Origin: Branchiostoma floridae
Taxonomy: Eukaryota; Chordata; Leptocardii; Amphioxiformes; Branchiostomatidae
NCBI RefSeq assembly: GCF_000003815.2
Contig: NC_049984.1
Coordinates: 10,612,234 to 10,676,233 of the forward strand
DNA length: 64,000 nucleotides
Direction: 5' to 3'
Below, piece by piece: positions 10,312 through 22,300 of the stretch; position 1 is the stretch's first letter, and each line of letters opens with the position of its first letter. Below the pieces are notes generated by a model. That model saw only the letters and a program-made list of their open reading frames with translations, did no database searches and had not been told where the DNA came from. The position numbers and the translations under genes were made by a program.

Positions 10312-13300
10312 GTAAGCCACTGATAATGATTCTCTACACACTTTGTTTGTACCACGCATTTTCAACAGCGCTGTTTCAACTACCAACATGGACGCTGTGG
10401 ATAGCTCGACCGCCGCGGATTGTACCTTCACTTCAGTAGTGACGGCTCAAATCATCGGCGGTATGTCTCTGTGCCATGACCGATATGTCTAGACACCAGT
10501 ATCTTAACGCACTAGTAAACGGTACATTATTTATGTGCAAGAGATATAGACATATCTATGTCGTGCAAAAATCGAACAAACTTATACAGAAGCTCAAAGG
10601 TGAAAAACAACAGTAGAAGGCCTAGGCATTTGCAACTACTAGTACTTTGTTTGGTAAGCAAGTAAATGCGTTGATTTCTATCACAACCCACAACACTGTA
10701 ACACCATAATCCCCTGGTGTTATTACAGCGTCATGTACAAGTGTCACTGTACTCCCAACTAGTGGAGCTAGAATTGTAACATTTTCGCGTAGCCTTTTGT
10801 CTAGCTATTCGCACACAGTGCTTTACCATTAGACCCGCCCTATAGTATTGTGTGCGAGAAAAATAAATCTTAAAAAATGTTCATGTTTAGAGTAACGGCT
10901 AATATCCAGCCTATGCTCTGATAACCTGATGATAAAATGATAAAAAAGAACACACCGACCAAAACAATATGTATTCCTGTATTCCCCTACTGGGGGAAAA
11001 CTTAATCAAATAGTACTCGAGGAACCGCCTCTCTTTAAAATTAGTGAGTGGGGTTTCCGTGGCAGGGGGTAGACAGAAGTAGACAGACACGTCTATTGTA
11101 ACTCAGCGACACATGGAACGCACTATGAGAGATGTTACAATCTTGTCTGAATCTGATGAGCAAAAGGGAAGCAAACAAACTATCAATCCCTATTATTCCG
11201 CCAGAGCCCCTGTTAGAATTTAGCCACAGAAAAGACGACCATTGCGCCATATATCACAAATGCAGCATTCATTTCCGCATCCATTCATGTAAATGAGTCC
11301 CTGAGTTAATCATCAGCTATATCGAGACATCTGAGAACGCCTGTGCGTCCGATAATCTGGTAAATCACCGCCCTTTTAACTTTAAGTACACTGGAGGCTG
11401 AAAGGATGAGATGCTACGAATAGCCTTGGGCGTGATAACGCTGGAAATCTGCGCAGAAGCGATACGTTCTGAACTGATACATATCGTAACCGTTCTCACA
11501 GGGACCTGTTTATGGGTTATGTGTGCATGAACAAAGACTACAGAGTAACCCCCATTCTTTTTTGCAGCAATTCGTAGCCACTAAAGAGCCTGTACGTGCG
11601 TCATTAAACCTAGCTGAGATTCCTCGTACTTGGTGGTGATTGGACAGCGCTGATGGAGAGAAGACGTTTAGCCGGGAGTTATCTATATCGATCCCTCGTT
11701 ATGCATCGTAAATTGTGTTTTGGCTCCTACAAAGCATCAATGAACAGCAAGGAAGCCTTTATCCCTTTTGTATTGCTGATCCAGAATAGTCCTAGCCATC
11801 AATCGCTATCAGTACCTGCTCTGTGACATATCTAAACAAAAATCACTACTACTAATGAAGAGTAGTGCGCTTATTTAGGGATGCTTTCACGTCTTTATAT
11901 CCCCGGGCGATGGATATACTGTGGCGCGCAGAGCTGATCAACTGTCTGCTAAATGGTAGTTATAAATAACCCTTTCAGCACCGCAACGTTGAAAGGCTTA
12001 ACCCGGGAGTGGTGGGGCTCATTCATTGGCTGGCTACGCCATTTGAATAACGTTTTTTTCTGTCATTACGTCTACTCACAAATGTTGGACTTACTGTTAA
12101 CCCCAGTTTTGATGGATTTGCATGTTGTTGGCGCTTATCTAGTCTGTGTAACACAAACTCTGCTGTCCAGGGCTGTAACTGGCCCCTCCCCGCAGGTCAG
12201 TCGGATGTTGGTCGGGCTGCTTTAAGTGATATTTGATCAGGCTAGCGTTTATCTATGGCCGGGAAAAGTTAATGCAGCTGTGTTCCCTATTACGGTCCAG
12301 AAGAAATAGCTGTTTTCAACATCATATTGTAATCATACCTATCTAAGTATGTATAACGTGCAATCGTGTAAAATACAGGAAGCCTTTCTTTTTGTGGCCT
12401 ATTGGTGCCACCGTAGGGAAGCAATTGGGGTATTCTTGCTAATGGTGTTGGCAAGTCGTTAGAAGAATCATGAACTATTTACAAAATTACTAACGTATAC
12501 TCAGCACGGTCGGCCGCACGTGTTTGGAATCCACCAGGGCGCTATTTTTACTGGTACTTTTAAAGTGCGAGGATATTAGTGGCGCGTTATTTTCGGAGGC
12601 GGCTTCACGAACCACATTTTCACGAACTGTGTAGAGACTTGATTTTTAGCACGTATAGTGGCTATTGATAAAGTTGAATCACCCAACATATAAGTTGTAA
12701 GTTGTACATGTAACTACATGTATTATAAACACATGGTCATTCCAGAAAGTGCAGAAATGGCACCAATACCAGTCTACGAAGAAAGAACTCATGGAAAGTC
12801 AGGCATGTACTACAACTAAATTTATATTGAGTATCAATTACAGCACAAAATAGGCTCTTTATTTAATTTCTTAGACCTATCCTACTCTTTCAAATTCGAC
12901 TATACCCAGTACTGTTCGAAAGTTTGTCGCAGCCAGTATCAATTGGCCTGTGTTAACAGCCGAGCCTTGGAGCAACTCCAACTGACTGATTGCTGCTACC
13001 AACACACCTAACGTTATCTGTAGGTTGAAGCGGCTTTTATCATGAATGTTGATGTGCGGGCGTTTCCAGGATCAGAGGCTCAGAAACTGTTACACATGGC
13101 CCACACAATCCTTTAGACTTATCATGTCCCAGAGAATGGGATGAAGTGTCGATTTGGTAGCGTTTATTGTGTCAAAAACGACAACGTAAGCAAGGGTTAT
13201 AGATAGTATCAGATTAGAGCGGTTGTCATTAAGTGTTCTGAGAGGTTGCCTCTAGCTCTTTTTTCTTTTCTTTTTAAATCCAGGAAACCGCGGGTGCATT

Positions 13301-16300
13301 CGTTAGACACACTGCCACACATCATTCGCACATCATTTCGCAGCATTATTCTTCTCTTAACACTCCCTCTCTTCCACGCAGATATCCAAATGTGTGGATG
13401 ACAAATTGTCCCCTCGTCCTCGACCTATCTAGCTGCACGTCCGACATATTTGATATCAATATCAACAGAAATGGTTTACTGTGGAATTATGATCGATGGT
13501 GCATGCTGTGAGCCCCGAAGGGAGACAGGTTATGGAAACTGTCGTTCTTATCACACGATCAATAGACACGCGCCACACAGTTAGAAGGAAGCTGCTACGG
13601 TGCCAAACCTACACCACTACACGCTGACTAAACCATAGCTCCATTTATTTGTTTCATGGAGGTTACACGTTTACTGCTGACAAAGTAAACCAATAACTCA
13701 CGCAATCGCTATCAATAAAACATAGCATTATTCGCGATATAACGAAGCTGCGCAGCCGACATTTCAGTTTCCTTTTTTCTCAGAAATAATCGCCCCGAGC
13801 GTGCAGGATGCTGTTAACGGAGATCCATTAGAAGCGGGGGAGAAATGCTTGGAAGTAATGTGTGGGAATGGCGATGATTGCCCCTTGGGAAAGTGGAGAT
13901 AAAATAGCTATTCTTATTGCCGGGTCCATTTAAGTTAGGCACGATCTACACACAGTTTTTCCCGATATCGGCGAGCCTACAACCATTCGCCGACAGCTTT
14001 TTTTCATCGTCTAGATGGAACTGCTATATCGCCATTACGATATCGGGAAAATTTCTCCCGAAAGGTCCGGACCATTCGTACGAAAGCTTAGCAGGGGTCC
14101 CCGATAGCTTAGCAGGGGTCCCCGACAGCTTCCGCGCGCGTGTAGATGTGTCCCGACTTCGGGAAGGCTCATTAGCATACAACGCGGGCTCATTAGGCTA
14201 TATAGCTGTTTATGACTGCAAGCGCCACGGGTGTCCCGCGGCCAGCGTTCCAGATCCCTCCCGACACATCCACCGATATCGGTAAAAACTGTGTATAGAT
14301 TGGGCCTTAGATTACCTCATATCAAACCGGCTCCAACACATTATTCTGCAATTAACTACTCCAAACTTATGACAAGTCATTATATTAGCAAAGGCTTTTA
14401 CAACTAATGCAGAGGGTCGCACACACATATAATCTAGTTATACCCAGCAATATCAAGTGCTAATTTACAACGTATCGACATCGTTCATGCCATACGTCAG
14501 CGGTATAACATGAAATAATGACGCGGCATTTTACTGCAATTTACAACAAGCGACCTAGTGGTGATAACATCTTCAGCATTTATTTCTACTGTCCGTTATT
14601 ACGACAGTCTCACCGGGTATTCAACACGCTACACCCATTTTCACTAGAAGTTTTTCCCTAGAATTATCATAGTGTGGAACCCGCTGCTAGAAAGTACAAT
14701 GGAACATCCTCACTAGGTAGGTTTATGTGACACTTTCAGCTAGATGTGCAAAGGCTATGTGTGACAGGTCATTCGATGTAATACAACCAGCTGTGGCACT
14801 GCGCGCCTGCGAAGCTGGTGTGTTTCTTCGAAAGTCAGTTTTACCTGCTGTATAGATTGTGCAGTGACCACCTGAACTCCTCTAGACATAGACTTAGTTC
14901 CTCCAGTCGCAATTGGCCTACTTTGCAGTTATGGCATTTCTCAACATAACTTTAATCTCGAAATACCTTTATCAGTGTTGACCTCTATCTCTTTCCCTGA
15001 TAGTAGTTTTATACCTTTCTTATCATTGCCCCCAGATCCACTGTTCCCTCCCTCTTGGCAAACGGAACACGAAGTGGGGCCCATCTTCCACGCACTTCTC
15101 CAAACACACACTGCGAGAAAGGCAATATACTCTATTCCTTCTGATAGGATTTGCGCCTCCACGTTTATTGGGGTCAAAGCGGAGAAATACCTCTTGCGCA
15201 GACTGACTACGCTTTGGCAAGAATGCCATGGATTTCCAAAGATTTCACCCGTCGTCGAAGGTTAGGGACATGACATTGAAATGATTTCTGTGTTCTTGAG
15301 AATTGGCAGCCAGCCTGTGGGGAAGCCTGTTTGGAATGTATAATATATTGCATGTCCCAAGTGTGAAGTATGGTTGATTTCTGATAAGGATCAGTAGCGT
15401 AGCAAGCCTTGAAGTTGACAGCGCTTTAGATTGAACATTGCCCTTCGGCACAAAGCACATACTTGGGCAGAAAGCCTCATCATGATCTACAATATATGTA
15501 AGAGGCACGGGTACGTTGCAACTGTTCTCTTTCTGAACTTCCACCAAACGTCTTGTATGTCGCTAGTGCCTGTAAAACATGTCGACGCGCCTCCGTACAA
15601 TGCGTGCGCGTGCAGAAAGAACACGCGAAAGGCTGTTACCAGTAAGACATCGCTATAACTTTCTGATCTCGTGGTTAGTCGCGAGCTTAAAACAACTATG
15701 GAAGATAGCAAAGGTTCTACCACTTATAAAGAATAAATCCGCCCCGCTTAGCGGACCTAACAGTCGCCCCATCAGCCTGTTACCAGCAATTAGCAAGGTC
15801 ATGGAAAGGATATGCCAGAAACAAATTCAAACTTACCTTGTTTCCAATGACATAATTTCCGAAAACCAACATGCGTATAGAAAATCACACTCTACAGCTA
15901 GTGCCCTTATACAAATGTCTGACTACTGGTTGGGGGAGATAGATAAAGGGAATTTGGTTGGCGCCGTTATGCTAGATTTTAGCGCGGCATTTGATGTCAT
16001 TAACCACGATATTTGTTTAGCCAAGCTTAAGAGCTATGGTTTTGAGGAATCGGCAATCAAGTGGGTACAGAGTTATCTTGGCAACAGGAAACAAGCTGTA
16101 TTCGTTAACGGTAGTTTTTCCTCTTATAAAGAATCCAGGTGCGGCGTTCCCCAAGGCAGCTGCCTGGGTCCATTGCTTTTCTCTATATTTGTCAATGATC
16201 TCCCCGCAGTTACAAATAGTATAGTAGTCATGTACGCTGATGATTCAACGCCCTCAGCATCGGCTCCCACCGTCGCAAAATTGAAATACAAATTGCAGAC

Positions 16301-19300
16301 TGACTTGGAGCGAATCTGGAATTGGGTACAAACTAATCATCTTGTTCTCAATATTGGAAAAACTAAATCAATCATGATGGGTACGCAACAAAAACTAAAA
16401 CGTAATCCCAAATTAGAACTAAGAATAGATGGAACAGACATTACACATGTAGAACAGGCTGAACTGTTAGGTCTCACTATAGACCAACGTCTCACATGGG
16501 GATCGCATATTGACAAAACGAAGAATAAAATGGCAGGCATACTAGCCACAATAAGACGACACAGGAAGTACTTCACAAAAAGTATATTGAGATCTGTTAT
16601 TCAGGCTCTGGTTTTGTCACACATTGACTATGGCTCAGTGCTGCTATCCTCTGCACCACAGACACACATAGATGGTCTTCAGGTGGTCCAGAATCGCGCT
16701 GCTCGCCTGGCCACAAACAAGCCCTTTGACACCAACCTGGAAGACCTACACATGCAGTTAAAGTGGCAAACCGTTAAAGAAAGACTCTTCACAAATACTG
16801 TATGTACATTCCACAAAATTGTTAAGGAAAGGCAACCCCAATGCATCTTCAAGCAATTACAAACAATTCAATCCACACATGAGCATCACACGAGGCTGTC
16901 TACTAGAGGAGCATTCACTCAATCAAAACCCAAAACAAACGCCAAAACAAGGACATTTGGCTACAGATGCATCAAAACCTATAACACATTGCCAAACACA
17001 ACGACATCATACAACAACATTGAGTTCAAATCTAGGATAAAAGAGCTTGCGAAAACACGAGACAAAAGACAACCCCTGAGCACATGGTGGTAATGATTTT
17101 TATATTTCAGTATATCTAAGTTATATATTTATGTTGTGTTATTAGTACACTTTTGATTGGATTGTGTTTCCAATCAATTAAGTTAACTTCTTCTGCTATT
17201 CATTATTCGTTATGTATGATCACTTCTTTATTTTGACCTCTGACCTCTGCTTATTATTTTGCTTATTATTTTACGCTAATTATCCGCTTTTGATGTTAAG
17301 TTGTTTCTTTTTCATTTAATGTATTTCATTTATTATTATTATTATGACTCCAGGAAGAGTAGTGGCATGATTTTATGATGTACACTAATGGAGATCGCAA
17401 TTAAACAAACAAACAAACCAAATCTAATCTATCAAAAAGCAAGCTTAAAAACTAGTCAACTGACACATTACACATATGTGTATATATCGTTTATGTTTTA
17501 AGACTTAAATCGACACCAAAACATAAAGTGGAGGATAAATAAACCAAAAAGAGTTGGGGTTGATAGCAACTCGTATTTTCTTTCACACAGGCACAGACCC
17601 TACTGGTATTTTCTTGCCTTTTTCCCCCGGTAACTATCACAACGTACAATTTTCATTATCAACGACAACACCTTACTCGGGTCACCTTACCCGTCATCCG
17701 TGGGCGATCCCGAGAGAAGTAAATTTATACGCCGCCTCATGTTTTCTCGTCATAGATTACAGTACCCCCACTCGCAGCTTCCCGTGTTCGGCTAAGGTTT
17801 TCACACAAGTTTCCGGCGTGGAGGTTTCCTCTTAATTCACCGAACCGTGAATATCGAACGGGTTCTAGCGGCTGGAAGGAAGACTAGTGGGCGGTGGTGG
17901 TAAGGTATATAATAGCCCATCACGGTGATTATAATTGCACAGGCGGTAAGACGCTTCACCAGTCCTGTTCCCGGTCCGCGGTGCAGTCGGTACTGTTGCG
18001 TCACCGCGCAGAGCGTTCAGCTGCGGTCCCCACACGGTGATCTTACAAGGCTGCCGTCTTCGGAAGCTGTCAAATAGAATTAGACAGCAAGGACGGCGTG
18101 ACTGTCTCTCACAAAGATGGCCACAGCCAGCCCGCAGGACAAGCAGTGTGAAGACTGGGGATACACAGGAGCCAGTAAGTACGGCGGGCATGGGCAGGGG
18201 CGACAAGTCCAGTTGTGTATGTAGGGTTCATTGCACCTTAATATAGACAGATGTACAACATTACCACCCACTTGTTTTAAATTGTGTCCGCAGATATCAT
18301 TAGCTCATATCATGTCACCCTGGCTGGCTCTATCGTGAGCTTCGCTGCCGCGGCCTCTAGTCTAGGTTTAGAAACAGCTTTTTGAGTCACGACACGTTTT
18401 TTTAAGGCTGCTTGATTTGTTTACAGATTGAAAGCATTTTTATTTCAAGCATAGCTCTTAATTTACCACATGTACATTGATGTTTGCTTCTATAGCTCCA
18501 GGCTTGTTCATAAGGGTAATAAAGTAGTAAAATCCCGTGAGTGCTGACGTTCCAGCCAAAAAAATCTATAATTGTTGGGCCGATATTGAAATGAGGGTTG
18601 CCTCACATCTTCCCCCATATGCGCTGCATGGCCTAAGAGCTTTTTATACTGCATTTGCAATCAGGCAAAGGATAGGTTGTAGAGCCCACCCGCTGCCTCT
18701 GCCCTAATTAACACTCTACAGATGCTATCATCACGTCTCTTCTGAAGACATTACAGTCGACACAGCGCGCGGTCCCGCAGGATATTGTTCATTAATGTTC
18801 ATGTGTGCGTGCAATTTCTTTGATCAGGCACGGCTAATACAACATTGCCTCCCACCCTCCAAGATGTCTCGACCCTGACTCAAGGATAGTCACACAGATT
18901 AAGTCTCGACTAACGCACTTAAGACGGCTGCTTCTTGTCTGTACAAAGCTGTACACGTTCATCCTCTTTGTATAAACCATAAACCCCACAGATGGGCAGA
19001 GTTGGCTCGGTTCTTCACGCTTTGTCGCGTGCCACGCTTGGAGGCATTAGGGCTATGTTAGGGCCATTGAACTTGGCGTAAATAAACAGACATTACATAG
19101 AAGGCGTGTCTTGCTCGGGTTAACTCAGTATATCAAATCACTTCGATGATACAATTGTAGCAGGATCAAACGCAGCTGCATATGTTAAGATACCACCAAA
19201 GCGCATTAATCTTAATCCTTAGGCATAAGCCATCTTATTTCCTCAACGAAATTCTGAAGAACAGATATTCATAGGTCTATTGTACTAACCTTTTTATTCC

Positions 19301-22300
19301 TGTTCACAATATTGAAGCTACCGAAAGGTATAGGTTTAATGGATTGCTCTCAGTAACAAAGACAATATGAGTTAAGTCGGCAATATTCACTTTGCTGCAA
19401 CCTCAGCTTTGATACACGTCAAGTCTTTCATGCTAAGGCTGTGTTGACGTATAATATCCATCAAAAAGATGAAAAGGCTTCAGAATGTTTCATACAAACG
19501 CTTGCCTGACGGGAAGAGAAGTAACGAGCAGTCAGGAAGAATCATAATCTTCATTACGCACAGAGCGAGGAGGGGATAGAGTAGTATAAGCTTTCTACTA
19601 CTCCAATCTAGAGACCGTACCATCTTCAGATCAAATTCAAAGTGATACAAAAAACGTACTACGATACCATAAAATGTCGCCAGGGGACGTTTTGAGATCT
19701 TATATCCCACTCACATGCCTAACATCAAGAGTTCAAGACAAGTAATTTTTGCCATCTCCATGTATCATGTTGTTACAAAGAAAGACATAACTCTCTCCAC
19801 ACTAACTGTACCCAAAACATAACCTTCTGGCGAAGGTAACTGCGGATATCCCACACAGCATGGAAACCGTCGCAATATTCGTGAAGGATGAAAGGGACTT
19901 ACAACGGAAACCGGCATGACTGAATAACAACATTGCTGACGTCAATATGTGACCACGGTACACTCCAGTGTGAAACACCGTGAAATGAAGGTTCCTTACT
20001 TCCTAGCCACAATATGCATATGGCCCTGGGCATACTTTCCGCAGTTTACAGATGCATAATGCGCATATAAATGGAGTTGACCGCCGTTGGACAATCCAGT
20101 TTCTTTGTATCCGATGTGTCAGCGATTCCAGGTGAGATAGCTATAAGTTTCCACAATAATGCACGATGTGCGCCATAACAGCACGTCTGCTTGGAGATAA
20201 GAAAGAGCTGACGTTGTTGCGATTGGCAGAGTTCTCCCAGACATACTCTATCATTGTCGACACAGCTGTCTGAAGGACGGCCGACATTTTTCACTCAAAG
20301 TCAAAGAAACACTCAGCCATGACACAATTCGTGTGTACAAGAGTAAAACATGCTATAAAGTTGTCTTCGCCGTTAGCGTAAGAAATGATTAGCGTGAACC
20401 ATTTGCACACCCGACCAGTATCCATACATACTAATACGCTCGTACATGTAACCCCTCGTCGGCAGGAGTCCAGGTCACAATCACTACGTGGGGATTAGTG
20501 TAAAGGTCGAGCCATGAGAAAACTGCAGGTGTCCCAATATAGCGATTTCTGTAAAAGGGAAAATCTTCGCAGATATTACAAATGGAGTGGTCGCTTTTAT
20601 CTTCAAGTTGAGGTCGAAACAGTGGGTAGGCGAACAGAAGACGAAATAGAAATGTTCGCGGTGGTTTTGAGTCCGCGGTAAAGAGATGACCGCGAAAACT
20701 CCGAACATAAAACAACTACGACAATGTCCACTTTTACAGTACCAGCCAGCACCGTGACGGATCCAGTTTGTACACATCATTGACTGGTAATCATCTTGTG
20801 CAGGTGTTAAAGCTATACCCAGAGATACAATATTTGTCACATTATGAAAGGAATTCTGAATATATCATGTGTTTTTTAAATCTTACCTACTAGTATTTGA
20901 ATGTCATTTGGCATTTTTGATAAACGATACATGAAATGACAAGACACTTTCGTCGCGAGTATCACAAAGGGATCATTAGTATTCCACGCCGGTTTCCCGT
21001 AAGACGTTTTCTCTACAAGCAGGTCCTAGAGGACTTTTAAAACCTCTCCAGAGTCCTCATCTCAACCGTGTACGATGGATCTAATTAAAGTGCCGGCAGG
21101 AATATGTTTGAGTGCTTCTCGTACGAAAATGAAAATCAATTTTCATCCTCACAGCTTTTCGTGCTTGCATATGCACGTTTCTGCCCCAATTCATCGGACA
21201 TCAAAACTTGCGTAAGTGACCGAAGCATATATCGGATACCAGTTCTATAAATATTTTCAATATAATCTGCGTTTCTGACGTTGAAGCGTACAAATCCTCA
21301 CATGAAAGAACGGTATTCTCCATATACTGCTATCATGTTCAACTCATATATCCGCCTACGTAGATCAACTCATTTATACTTTATTCCAAATGCGACACCA
21401 GATCATTCATAATGACCGTGCTGTTATCGATAGTATTTTGTTGTTATGTATGTAGCCTTGTAGAACTATTGTCTATATTAGCTAGTAGTTGTTATTGGTT
21501 GCCATACATTGTACCTTGTGCAATTGTTGAGCAATAAAGTTCATTCTTTCATCATGCATTTCTTAACCTTTTATCACATCATTCTTCTTCACAATTTGCT
21601 ATATGGCAGACGGGTAATTTGCTGTCTTCATAGATTAATGACTTTCAGAAGCAGATCAGTCTGACGGGACGCAATTTTCGGATGCTGAATTCTTTTGTTG
21701 TAGTTGTTGATTAGCATATTCTATTATCAACAGATTCTAGCATTTCTAATATTAGATATAAGGGGTATTAACTGTCAAATTACGATGTAATTTTAAGGGA
21801 ATAGTCCTGTACGAGGAATGCTGTTGATATAAGAAAAGACTCGGCGCCACATGCAGATTGAACCTATCTTAAGATGTGACAGCTTTCACAGATGCAATGC
21901 AACAATAGGTTAATACACGAACATGTTGCTGCTATTAGGAAAGATGCTGAAACCCATGGCCACGATTAGCCTCGCCTGATTGTAGCATGTTAGATGTTAT
22001 GTCAGCCTTTATTGCTTAGTAAGCTTAATTGTAAGCTGTCTTGATATTTCTATCTTGTATTTTGTAGATGACCGTTAGAAAGTTGCGTTGCTGTGTGCTG
22101 CGAGAATAAAACTTCTTGATCTTGTAATGAAGCATTTTATACAAATGGGACAAGACGAAATTTCTGAAAGTCTCTCTACTCATCAATGGCTCATCATAGT
22201 GGAGAGAAGCATTTTTTGTGTACAATTACTGTCCCTGATAAAGGAGACATGTGTCGACTTGGCCTTCCTCTTGGATTTGAATCAAGGAGTCACTTAATTC

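Noticed and set aside
13917-14285. 122-codon open frame
   Set aside because: It lies across a Harbinger-like MITE, with no domain.
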